NCBI GenBank assembly: GCA_934615635.1
Contig: CAKTTT010000001.1
Span: 1 to 38,189 of the forward strand
Origin: an uncultured Eubacteriales bacterium
GTDB lineage: Bacteria > Bacillota > Clostridia > Oscillospirales > Acutalibacteraceae
DNA: 38,189 nt
Direction of reading: 5' to 3'
A model generated the notes under the pieces. The model saw only the letters and a program-made list of their open reading frames with translations. It made no database searches and had not been told where the DNA came from. This document shows positions 15,806 to 23,334 of this stretch, piece after piece. The translations under genes and the position numbers were made by a program. The number at the start of each line of letters is the position of its first letter. The stretch's first letter is position 1.

Positions 15806-16276
15806 TTAAACGGCCAAGTTGATAACCGTCAGCCCCTTCTTTTGGGCGTATTCCACCGTATACGCGGTACCTCCGGAGCGCTCGGCCAAATAACAAATAC
15901 AATAGCGGCTGTCATCCACCAGGCGACGATTGCGTTTATGCATACAGCCGCTAACGTACTCATCCGACGTATACACATACCGGTCGCAAGCTTTTTGGAT
16001 GATTTCATAGATGGCCTTATCCGCTTGGCTCCAACCACGGGTTTGGGTTTTACAGGGGAGAACAAGGATAAGCTTGATTAACGGATAGTCTTTTTTCAGC
16101 TCCAGCACGGCACGGGCCGCCATGGTATCAAAGCCTAAGGCCCCGCCGGCCTCGAAATAGACAACGCCTCGATGAATCAGGGCTGTTATCTCCGCCTTCA
16201 GCCGTTGGGCAATCCTCTCGTATTGTTCGGGTGGTATTTTTCTGTGTCCCGTAAAGCAGCAGGTTTGTTTTTTCAT
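15806..16276 (-). CDS. ypsA: YpsA/DUF1273-like SLOG-family protein
   Basis: Protein of 156 residues with a Rossmann-like SLOG fold thought to bind nucleotide or ADP-ribose-like ligands. Diagnostic are CCFTGHRKIP at the N-terminus, YFEAGGALGFDTMAA (glycine-rich loop), ILVLPCKTQ and SRYCICYLAERSGGTAYTVEYA. Bacillus YpsA affects cell division and shape; its biochemistry is unsettled. ATG 16276 follows AAGGAGGCG; the frame extends upstream without a better start. It diverges from a ribbon-helix-helix gene across a region with an inverted repeat. Confidence 0.9.
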   Translation of the reverse strand: MKKQTCCFTGHRKIPPEQYERIAQRLKAEITALIHRGVVYFEAGGALGFDTMAARAVLELKKDYPLIKLILVLPCKTQTRGWSQADKAIYEIIQKACDRYVYTSDEYVSGCMHKRNRRLVDDSRYCICYLAERSGGTAYTVEYAQKKGLTVINLAV

Positions 16277-16301
16277 AGCAGCGCCTCCTTGTAATCTAAA
16301 A

Positions 16302-16335
16302 TGTATTCGAAATTTAACTCTATTTTTAGAATACA
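16302..16335. promoter_or_regulatory. Inverted repeat in the ypsA / ribbon-helix-helix divergent region
   Basis: TGTATTCnAAA (16302-16312) and TTTnGAATACA (16325-16335) are inverted copies matching at 10 of 11 positions. They lie between the divergent start codons, just upstream of a TATACT (16344-16349) that can serve as -10 box for the plus-strand gene. Autoregulation by the small DNA-binding protein is a simple reading. Confidence 0.55.
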
Positions 16336-16372
16336 ACAAAGCCTATACTGATGGCAAGAGGTGAAGGAGACG

Positions 16373-16561
16373 ATGGCGGATTTTGTTCCCAAGCAATACA
16401 AAAAAGAGCCGATTACCGTGCGGATAGATTTTGAAAAGCTGGAAAAGATGGATAAAATGGCCGCGAGATACAATATAAGCAGAAGCGAGTTTATCAATCA
16501 GTGTATCGACTACGCCCTTGACCATCTGCCCGACTTAAAAAAACAAGCTGACGAAGGATAA
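16373..16561 (+). CDS. Ribbon-helix-helix (CopG-like) small DNA-binding protein
   Basis: Protein of 62 residues. The sequence PITVRIDFEKLEKMDKMAA gives the beta strand and first helix; NISRSEFINQCIDYALDHL gives the second helix, the classic RHH/CopG layout in which the strand pair contacts DNA as a dimer. ATG 16373 has GAGGTG nine bases upstream; a GTG at 16361 would add four residues. The terminator stem begins inside the last codons. No toxin partner is adjacent on this strand, so it is more likely an autonomous regulator than an antitoxin. Confidence 0.85.
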   Translation: MADFVPKQYKKEPITVRIDFEKLEKMDKMAARYNISRSEFINQCIDYALDHLPDLKKQADEG

Positions 16562-16586
16562 CCTCCTCTCGTCAGCTTGTTTTTTA
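16537..16586 (+). terminator. Intrinsic terminator of the RHH gene
   Basis: AAAAAACAAGCTGACGA pairs with TCGTCAGCTTGTTTTTT around a 14-base loop. The 5' arm lies within the coding region. It works in both directions by sequence, separating the RHH gene from the converging mrp gene. Confidence 0.9.
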
Positions 16587-16699
16587 TCGATATTTCCATC
16601 GCTTGGCGCGAATGGGATCAGCCGGAGGCAGCGCCTCGTCCGTTTGCCCAGGCCTGCACCAGGCCGCTTTCGCAAACGTCAGGGCTTTCGCGGCGCGTT

Positions 16700-17527
16700 T
16701 TATTCTTTCAGCAGGCCTTCCACCGCGTCCGCCGCGCCGTCCAGCTCCTCGCAGATCACCCGTTCGATCTCGCCGCTGTCGCACAGCCGGGCCACCTGCT
16801 CATCCATGGGCAGCTTGGCCAGCACGGAAACCCCCATCTCCTCCGCCGCCTTTTCCAGGCCGCTGCCGTCACCGAACAGCGGGATCAGCTTGCCGCAATC
16901 CGGACATTTGACGCTGCTCATGTTTTCCACCAGTCCCAGCACGGGGATGTGGAGCATCTGCGCCATCTTGTGGGCCTTGCTCACCACCATCTGCACCAGG
17001 GATTGGGGGGTGGAGACGATTACCGCGCCGTCCAGCGGGATAGACTGATACAGCGTCAGCGGAATATCCCCGGTTCCGGGGGGCATATCGATGAACAGCA
17101 CGTCCAGCTCACCCCAGGCCACATCGGTCCAGAACTGGGTCACCGCGCCGGCCAGCACCGGGCCCCGCCAGATCACCGGCTGATCCTCATTCTCCAGCAG
17201 CAGGTTGATGGACATCACCTTGATGCCCATGTGGGTCTCCTCCGGCATGATCCCCATGGCGCTGCCCCGGGCCTTCCGGGTGATGCCGAAGGCCTTGGGG
17301 ATGGAGGGACCGGTGATATCCGCGTCCAAAACCCCCACCTTGTAGCCCCGGCGGGCCATCAGCACCGCCAACATGGCGGTTACGGAGGATTTCCCCACCC
17401 CTCCCTTGCCGCTGGATACCGCTACCACCCGTTTGATCTGGCTGTACTCGTTGAGCTGCGCCCGCAGATCCTTCTCTTCGCAGGCCTGTCCGCAGCTCTC
17501 GCAATCGTGGTTGCACGTCTCGCTCAT
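16700..17527 (-). CDS. mrp: Mrp/Nbp35-family Fe-S cluster carrier ATPase
   Basis: P-loop ATPase of 275 residues that assembles and transfers 4Fe-4S clusters in the cytoplasm. Four cysteines at the N-terminus (5, 9, 12, 16) resemble the N-terminal cluster site of eukaryotic Nbp35. The deviant Walker A SSGKGGVGKSS is at 38-48. LDADITGPSIPK, VLFIDMPPGTGD and the paired CxxC (VKCPDCGKLIP), which binds the bridging cluster at the dimer interface, are intact. The start is taken at MSETC; an in-frame ATG seven codons upstream is possible. A terminator separates it from the sugar transferase gene. Confidence 0.94.
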   Translation of the reverse strand: MSETCNHDCESCGQACEEKDLRAQLNEYSQIKRVVAVSSGKGGVGKSSVTAMLAVLMARRGYKVGVLDADITGPSIPKAFGITRKARGSAMGIMPEETHMGIKVMSINLLLENEDQPVIWRGPVLAGAVTQFWTDVAWGELDVLFIDMPPGTGDIPLTLYQSIPLDGAVIVSTPQSLVQMVVSKAHKMAQMLHIPVLGLVENMSSVKCPDCGKLIPLFGDGSGLEKAAEEMGVSVLAKLPMDEQVARLCDSGEIERVICEELDGAADAVEGLLKE

Positions 17528-17552
17528 TGTCCTTCGTCCTTTCCTCATCCAT

Positions 17553-17585
17553 AACAAAAGGCACCCGCCCGACGTGCGGATACCT
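17553..17585 (-). terminator. Intrinsic terminator between sugar transferase and mrp
   Basis: On the minus strand AGGTATCCGC (17585-17576) pairs with GCGGGTGCCT (17568-17559) through ten positions including two G-U, around a 7-base loop, followed by TTTTGT. It ends the sugar transferase message, so mrp needs its own start or read-through. Confidence 0.7.
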
Positions 17586-17631
17586 TCTGCTTATGTCGAA
17601 TGATCGCTTTCTCCTCCCGATCAGGCGGAAA

Positions 17632-18303
17632 TCAAGCGGATTTTTCCTCCGCCGTGATGGCGGGATTGGCGCCCTCCCGCACGTCCTTGGATTCCAGGAC
17701 GCAGCTAACGGTTTTCACCAGCACCCGCACGTCCGTGCGAAAGGAGAGCATCTGAACATATTCCGCATCCAGCCGGGCTTTTTCCGCCACTGTGACATTG
17801 TCCCTGCCGTTGACCTGCGCCCAGCCGGTGAGGCCGGGCCGTACCAGGCAGGAACGATTCTTCGTGCGGAGATCCAGCAGATCCGTCTCGGTCAGCACCA
17901 CCGGGCGGGGCCCCACAAAGCTCATATCCCCCTTGAGGATGTTGATGAGCTGGGGCAGTTCGTCCAGGCTGAGCTTGCGCATGATCCTCCCGGTCCGGGA
18001 GATGTAGCCTTCCGCGCCCTGCAGCTTGTGGGTGGCTACATTGGCCGGAGCGTCCGAACTCATGGTGCGGATTTTCAGCATTTTGAAGGGGCGGTTGAAT
18101 CGTCCCATCCGCTCCTGTACAAATACGGGGGAACTTTTGGTATCCAGCGCGGCTATGGCCATCAGAATCAAAAACAGGGGTGACAACGCAACAAGGAATA
18201 CAATGGAGAACACTATATCCAATGAACGCTTGGCAACAGCATATCCTCGTTTTTGTTTCTGAAAGGCGCGATAGTAATAGCTCATGGGTAGAATCTTTTC
18301 CAT
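17632..18303 (-). CDS. Polyprenyl-phosphate sugar-1-phosphate transferase (copy 1)
   Basis: Initiating transferase of 223 residues from the WcaJ/PglC/EpsL family, which moves a phospho-sugar from a UDP-sugar to undecaprenyl phosphate at the inner face of the membrane. A basic N-terminus precedes one membrane segment (about 30-50; DIVFSIVFLVALSPLFLILM). The soluble domain has ERMGRFNRPFKMLKIRTM, then LDELPQLINILKGDMSFVGPRPVV and RPGLTGWAQVNGRD, all family hallmarks. AGGGAGGCG precedes ATG 18303. It has its own strong promoter. No glycosyltransferases, flippase or polymerase are adjacent, which is unusual for an exopolysaccharide-starting enzyme. Confidence 0.93.
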   Translation of the reverse strand: MEKILPMSYYYRAFQKQKRGYAVAKRSLDIVFSIVFLVALSPLFLILMAIAALDTKSSPVFVQERMGRFNRPFKMLKIRTMSSDAPANVATHKLQGAEGYISRTGRIMRKLSLDELPQLINILKGDMSFVGPRPVVLTETDLLDLRTKNRSCLVRPGLTGWAQVNGRDNVTVAEKARLDAEYVQMLSFRTDVRVLVKTVSCVLESKDVREGANPAITAEEKSA

Positions 18304-18408
18304 GGCGGTATCGCCTCCCTTTGACGTGACAACACTCTATAGCATCATGATCGTATTTTTCCCACAATTGGCCAGTTTAAAACCGGCGGTCCCCAGGTAC
18401 TGAACTGC

Positions 18409-18437
18409 ATTATACTATCCTATTTCACAAAAATCAA
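18409..18437 (-). promoter_or_regulatory. Promoter of sugar transferase copy 1, with overlapping inverted repeat
   Basis: On the minus strand: TTGATT (18437-18432), an exact 17-base spacer and TATAAT (18414-18409). The 8-bp inverted repeat ACAAAAAT (18427-18434) / ATTTTTGT (18443-18450) overlaps the -35 box and may be an operator. The rest of the 315-base divergent gap (18304-18618) is AT-rich and shows no second promoter of similar quality for the plus-strand copy. Confidence 0.82.
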
Positions 18438-18618
18438 GTTTCATTTTTGTAATCTGGATGAAATTTCGTGTTCACAAATCCGATTTGGCCTGACAAAATC
18501 CTTGTAAAATGCCGGTTAAGAAGGCATCGCGGGCTTTGAGCAAAGTCCAGAAATAGGGTTTATAGACAGGGACGGAGCGGGAATACTACAAACAGGATCC
18601 CTGAAGGAGGACAAGGCG

Positions 18619-19263
18619 GTGAAAAATTGGTATAAACCGGTAAAAAGGGCGGCGGACCTGGCGGGAGCCCTGCTGCTGATGGGGATATTATCTCCCCTTT
18701 TCCTCCTGATTATGCTTGCCATCGCCGTGGATTCCGAGGGCGGGGTGCTGTTTGCCCAATCCCGAATGGGGAAGGACGGACGCCCCTTTATTATATTCAA
18801 GTTCCGCACCATGTATCCCCAGGCGCCGGCGGACACCCCCACCGGCGCGCTGGACGATCCCTCCCGGCATATCACGCCAGTGGGCCGTTTTCTGCGGCGT
18901 ACCAGTCTGGATGAGCTGCCTCAGCTTTTCAACATCCTCAAGGGGGATATGAGTTTTATCGGCCCCCGCCCGGTGGTGCTGGCGGAGCGGGCGCTGATCG
19001 GTCTGCGCCGGGCAAAGGGTGCGGACCGGGTACGGCCGGGCATCACCGGTCTGGCTCAGGTACAGGGAAGGGACGAGGTCCCGGCCCGTCGCAAGGCCTG
19101 CTACGATGCCTACTATGCCCGGCATATGGGGCCCGGCCTGGACGCCTGGATTTTTATGCGGACCTTTCGCTGTGTGTTCACCGGCGAGGGGATGCGGGAA
19201 GGCGCGGCCCCCCGGACCGCCAGGCAATGGCAGAGAACCGCCCGGCGGCGCTACCGGCCCTGA
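18619..19263 (+). CDS. Polyprenyl-phosphate sugar-1-phosphate transferase (copy 2)
   Basis: Protein of 214 residues, paralogous to copy 1 across the divergent promoter region. GTG start with GAAGGAGG at 18603-18610. It has one N-terminal membrane segment (AGALLLMGILSPLFLLIML), then SRMGKDGRPFIIFKFRTM, TSLDELPQLFNILKGDMSFI plus GPRPVV, and RPGITGLAQVQGRD. It differs from copy 1 in the GLAQVQ variant and in a very basic C-terminal tail (RQWQRTARRRYRP). Two such enzymes back to back suggest two acceptor or sugar specificities, or an old inverted duplication. Confidence 0.92.
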   Translation: MKNWYKPVKRAADLAGALLLMGILSPLFLLIMLAIAVDSEGGVLFAQSRMGKDGRPFIIFKFRTMYPQAPADTPTGALDDPSRHITPVGRFLRRTSLDELPQLFNILKGDMSFIGPRPVVLAERALIGLRRAKGADRVRPGITGLAQVQGRDEVPARRKACYDAYYARHMGPGLDAWIFMRTFRCVFTGEGMREGAAPRTARQWQRTARRRYRP

Positions 19264-19511
19264 GCGGCCGCCGGATCACCCCGGAAACCGGGCATACATA
19301 TCATTCGCCGCCCCAAAAGCCTTCTTTCCCGCCCGGCGGACAGGACGTCAGGGAGGATCCCTCTATCTTAATTGTGATGAAAGCCAAATTCGCTGTCCCT
19401 AATATTTCTCAAGCAATCCGCAAACATCCCCGCGGTATTCTCTGGTTGTCCGGCGGGGAAGGAGGCTTGATCCCCCCGGAAAATCCTACTGTATAAAAGG
19501 AGCGATCCTGT

Positions 19512-20052
19512 ATGAAGGACACCCCAAACACTGCCAGTTTCATCGGCTACGAGTATAAAAGCCTGACGGTAAACCGCCGGATGAAGTCCGTCTACGCCGA
19601 CGGCTACCAAAATTTCGGCTGGAAGCTGGAGGACGTTTCTGCTCCCCCTGACGGCGGGCGGCGCCCTTTCCATGAAATTCAAGCGCGACCGCAAGATCCG
19701 CAACAAAGCGGAACTGACCAGGCTGCAGCGCCAATTTGAAGCCTGCGCCGACGAGATTGTGGAGCTGGAACGCTCCAAAACGGTCGCCGCCTCCATCACG
19801 GCCTATATCATAGGACTGATAGGCACCGCCTTCATGGCCGGCTCGGTCTTCGCAGTCACGGCGGAGCCGCCCCGCGCGGCGCTGTGCGCCATCCTCGCGG
19901 TCCCAGGGTTCATCGGCTGGATCCTTCCCTATTTCTGCTACCGCGCCATCCGCCGGAGAAAAACGAACCGTCTTTCCCCCCTGATCGAGAAAAAATACGA
20001 CGAGCTATATGACGTATGCGAAAAGGCCAACGGCCTGCTGGGTGGAGAGTGA
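19512..20052 (+). pseudogene. Two-segment membrane protein gene broken by a +1 frameshift
   Basis: An uncharacterised Clostridia membrane protein of about 179 residues, read in two frames. The first frame from ATG 19512 (AAAGGAGCG upstream) gives a soluble start (SFIGYEYKSLTVNRRMKSV, YADGYQNFGWKLED). The second frame gives the basic stretch KFKRDRKIRNKAELTRLQRQ and two membrane segments (about AASITAYIIGLIGTAFMAGS and ILAVPGFIGWILPYFCY). Removing one C from the run of five at 19644-19648 joins the frames through SAPLTAGGALSMKFK with no break. The extra base is a real mutation, a sequencing error or, less likely, programmed slippage. If translated as is, the first frame ends after 75 residues; internal ATG 19672 could still make a 126-residue protein. 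Confidence 0.8.
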
Positions 20053-20759
20053 TGGAGGACGGAGGAAGGGCGGACGCCGGATTGAAGGGAAAAATAGCCG
20101 CATATAAGAAACGATATTGGGGGAATTACCACGACCGCACCCTGACGGCCTCCCATATCTCCTTCGTAATCAACGCGTTGATCGGCGTCGGCAAGCTGAT
20201 CCTCGGATTGGCGGTACGGTCGCCGTGGTTTATCGCCACCGCCGTTTATTATCTGCTTTTATGCGCAGCAAGGGGCGAGGCGCTGCGGCAATATCGGAAG
20301 GCCGGGGCCAAGGCGTCTCCCTCGGCACGATTCCGCCGCCAGCGCCGGGTTTACCAGCGGGGCGGCGGGTTTATCTGTCTGCTGGCGATATCCTATTTTC
20401 TGGTTTGTCTGCGTATGTATACTGCCGGCGATCACAGCCGCTACCCCTATTACATCCTATATGGCGTGGCCGCTGCGGCTTTCTACAAAATCGGCATGGC
20501 CATCTACGGCATCGTCATCACCGGCAGAATGAAAAACCCGCTTCTCTCCACATTAAAGGCCATCAGCCTGGTGGATGCCTGCGTTTCCATCGTCGCGGTG
20601 CAATGCGCCCTGCTGGTAATGAATGAGTCCCCGATGGCGACCGCCAGCAGCGCCCTGCTCGGCATGGGCTGTAGCCTGCTGTTTCTCGGCTTCGGCCTGT
20701 TTATGCTGCTGCGCAGGCGCCTTCCCTCCCCGGCCGAGAACAGCGAGGCGGAAAAGTAG
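20052..20759 (+). CDS. Uncharacterised multi-pass membrane protein
   Basis: Protein of 235 residues whose ATG shares a base with the previous stop (TGATG at 20050-20054), showing translational coupling. About six hydrophobic segments: HISFVINALIGVGKLILGLA, FIATAVYYLLLC, FICLLAISYFLVCLRM, YYILYGVAAAAFYKIGMAIY, ISLVDACVSIVAVQCALLVM and GMGCSLLFLGFGLFMLL. The first segments faintly recall cation-diffusion-facilitator helices, but no metal motif is present. It works with the preceding gene by operon logic. It ends nine bases before the end of a convergent gene with no terminator between. Confidence 0.8.
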   Translation: MEDGGRADAGLKGKIAAYKKRYWGNYHDRTLTASHISFVINALIGVGKLILGLAVRSPWFIATAVYYLLLCAARGEALRQYRKAGAKASPSARFRRQRRVYQRGGGFICLLAISYFLVCLRMYTAGDHSRYPYYILYGVAAAAFYKIGMAIYGIVITGRMKNPLLSTLKAISLVDACVSIVAVQCALLVMNESPMATASSALLGMGCSLLFLGFGLFMLLRRRLPSPAENSEAEK

Positions 20760-20768
20760 GTCGATCTT

Positions 20769-23267
20769 CTATATCTGTTCCAGCGGGCCGCCGGCCTCGT
20801 AGATGCGGTAAAAGGCGCCGCGGATATGCAGCAGGGCCACGTTGTTCCAATAGGGGTGCAATCCGTTCAGGTAATACGGGTGGACAACCCGGCGGGTAAA
20901 GAGATTCCCCCCCAGCAATCCTTCGCTGTTTGTGGCGACATATAGGACGGACCGGCGATCGTCGTAAGGGTGGGGAACCACCTGCATGGCTATATATTCC
21001 CCTGTCAACGTCTGTTCCTGACAGACCACCCCCCCTTCCCCGCATTCCATCCAAAGCCTGTTCCGTATCCGCTGGGCATAGGGGTTCCCGCCGCCGCTGT
21101 CCAGGATGATCAGATTGTGGCTGAATATCCCCGCCGGCGCCTCCCCGGCCCGATAAATGGGATACTCCACCGCGATGTCCCCGCCGCCTCCGTTGGTATG
21201 GGGCCGGGAGAAAGCTTCCGCCGCCTTCCGCAGCGCCTCGGACGGCTCGTCCGGCAGCAGAATCCGCAGACTGTCCTGATAAACGTCCAGAATCCCCGTC
21301 CCCTTCCGGTAATCCGGCCGGGGCTCCTGCGCACAAATCCTCCAGGTCTTTCCCCTGCGCAGAATCACCTGCCGCTTCTCATACCCCTCCATATGCAGCC
21401 TCACCTTGTTCACCACGATATCCAGGCTTTTCCGGTCCGCCTCCGGCGGCAGGGTCAGGGTGACCCCGTCGCTCCCCCGGACCCTCAGCTCGATATGGGA
21501 AGGGGACGCCAGGGTCGCCTCCACCGCGGCCGTCCGCCGGCCGAAAGCAATCCCATGCAGCCGGACCCAGAAGCTCTCCAAAAACCGGTTGCGCTGGGTG
21601 GTGAAATGGATGTGCCGCGGAAAGGGATCCCGCCGCGCCTGAAACAGGGATGCCAGCATATCCCGGTGGTGATGATGATAATTGAAATGATGGTGCAGCA
21701 TCTCCTCATAATCCTGCTGATGGTAATTCCCGTATGCCGTCAGCGCGTTTTTGACTTCGTTCTTGTGCCCGGCGAAAACAAGGTCCTTTCCGGATACGAA
21801 GGTGTAAGTCGGGGTGTTGGAGAGATTGCGGATGGTCTTCATCTGCGGATAACCGATCACGGGGCTGATGGCGGCCGCTAAATGGGGGATATTCTGCGCC
21901 AGGGCATAGGTGGCGTATCCGCCGTTGGATCTGCCGATGACGTACACCCGGTTTTCATCTATCCGGAACTTGCCGCCGATCCATCGCCAGATCTCCATAA
22001 TACTGGCATATCCCGCATAGCTGCCCCCGGTAAAGCCCCGGCCGGTGACGTCGAAGCACAGGCAGCGCTCGGGCAGATTTTTTTCATCCAGCTCGTCGCA
22101 ATAGGTTCCTTCATTCTCTGTCGCCAGGATCAGCAACGCCGGATAAGCCTGGGCCGGATCGTAATCCGCCGGCAGGTAAGCGCCGATGCGAACGATGCGA
22201 TTGTCCAAAACGGAGCGGATATAAAAATCCCGCTTCCCCGGCTTCATCCACTCATCCGGGGTATACAGCCCCTTTTTCACCCGTTCCAGATGTTCCCGGA
22301 TCCGGTAAGCGTTCAGCAACTGCTGCAGCGTGTTTTCCGCCATCCCGTAAATCTCATGGCGCTCCAGCAGATGGCTGTGATATGGCTCCAGCCAACCGGG
22401 CAGTTCCCAGGTGAGCGCCTTCGCCTCCTCATACAGCCGCTGGGCGGCCGGCCGGTAATCCGTCAGCAGCAGCGGCACATCGTAATGGCTGTCCTCCCCC
22501 TCCTTTTTGCGAAACCGGCACCGAATCCACTCGTTGCGCAGCGGCTCCGCGCTGAGAGAGCGCAGCTCTCCCACCTCCAGCGTCACCGGTTCGTTGAGGC
22601 GGGCGGGAATACCCCGGCGTACCACGCCCGCCGCACTGTCGATGATGTCGATCTCGTAATCCCGCTCATATTTTCCCGAGCCGGAAAACATCATCAGGGT
22701 GTGGGTCGCTCCCTCCAGATCGAAGAGGGGGTCGGTGCGCACCTCCAGCACCGGATCCAAGTGAAACAAACCTCCCATTCTGGAGAGGGCTTTAAAGTCA
22801 TTGCTCATTTCGAATCTGTAATCCAATAGTTGCAGAAAAACAGAATGGTATCCCGGGGCAGAATAAAATTCCAGCAGAATATGATTGGCTCCCTTTTCCA
22901 GATCCGCCGATACATAATATTGCTTCTGCCAGTCAAAGGTCTGGATCAGCACCGCTTTCTTGTTGACCCACAGCCTGCCACGGGGCGAGAAAAAGGCATT
23001 GATGATACATTTCCTTTTTCTACAACTGTATACTTTCGCATACAACCACGTCCGCCGCCCCATGTTCATCTGCTGAAAGGAATGAAATAGCTCCCGCCTT
23101 GCATCGGCTCCATCCTGATGCTCTATCATCTCCGTTATCTTCTGATCCATCACGTTTTCAAATATTTCGTGTTCATCTTTTACATGATCGTCGCTCTCCA
23201 GCACCACAAATTCCGTCAGCAGCAACGGCTTCTTCCCAAATGTATATCCCCGGTATCCTTCCATCAT
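20769..23267 (-). CDS. Giant multidomain alpha/beta hydrolase, paralogue B
   Basis: Uncharacterised protein of 832 residues with an alpha/beta-hydrolase core (about 345-520). The nucleophile elbow is GRSNGG (Ser447), preceded by VRIGAYLPADYDPAQAYPAL as in PHB-depolymerase-type esterases; FVSGKDLVF may supply the acidic residue. The N-terminal 150 residues form a beta-rich domain (WLYAKVYSCRKRKCIINAFF), and a C-terminal beta-sandwich region (about 560-680) follows RRDPFPRHIHFTT. A histidine-rich patch (LHHHFNYHHHHRD) precedes it. No signal peptide is seen, so it should be cytoplasmic. It follows paralogue A by 67 bases, presumably in one operon. Likely an esterase on a bulky substrate; none can be named. 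Confidence 0.8.
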   Translation of the reverse strand: MMEGYRGYTFGKKPLLLTEFVVLESDDHVKDEHEIFENVMDQKITEMIEHQDGADARRELFHSFQQMNMGRRTWLYAKVYSCRKRKCIINAFFSPRGRLWVNKKAVLIQTFDWQKQYYVSADLEKGANHILLEFYSAPGYHSVFLQLLDYRFEMSNDFKALSRMGGLFHLDPVLEVRTDPLFDLEGATHTLMMFSGSGKYERDYEIDIIDSAAGVVRRGIPARLNEPVTLEVGELRSLSAEPLRNEWIRCRFRKKEGEDSHYDVPLLLTDYRPAAQRLYEEAKALTWELPGWLEPYHSHLLERHEIYGMAENTLQQLLNAYRIREHLERVKKGLYTPDEWMKPGKRDFYIRSVLDNRIVRIGAYLPADYDPAQAYPALLILATENEGTYCDELDEKNLPERCLCFDVTGRGFTGGSYAGYASIMEIWRWIGGKFRIDENRVYVIGRSNGGYATYALAQNIPHLAAAISPVIGYPQMKTIRNLSNTPTYTFVSGKDLVFAGHKNEVKNALTAYGNYHQQDYEEMLHHHFNYHHHHRDMLASLFQARRDPFPRHIHFTTQRNRFLESFWVRLHGIAFGRRTAAVEATLASPSHIELRVRGSDGVTLTLPPEADRKSLDIVVNKVRLHMEGYEKRQVILRRGKTWRICAQEPRPDYRKGTGILDVYQDSLRILLPDEPSEALRKAAEAFSRPHTNGGGGDIAVEYPIYRAGEAPAGIFSHNLIILDSGGGNPYAQRIRNRLWMECGEGGVVCQEQTLTGEYIAMQVVPHPYDDRRSVLYVATNSEGLLGGNLFTRRVVHPYYLNGLHPYWNNVALLHIRGAFYRIYEAGGPLEQI

Positions 23268-23334
23268 ATTCTCCTTCCCGCGTCTCTCAGCTTGTTCGCC
23301 TGTTCCCGTAAGATTCCTCCCGGCCCCTCTCCCT

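Noticed and set aside
19467..19497. TTGATC ... TATAAA as promoter of the frameshifted membrane gene
   Set aside because: The spacer is 19 bases and the resulting transcript would begin at or after the ribosome binding site.
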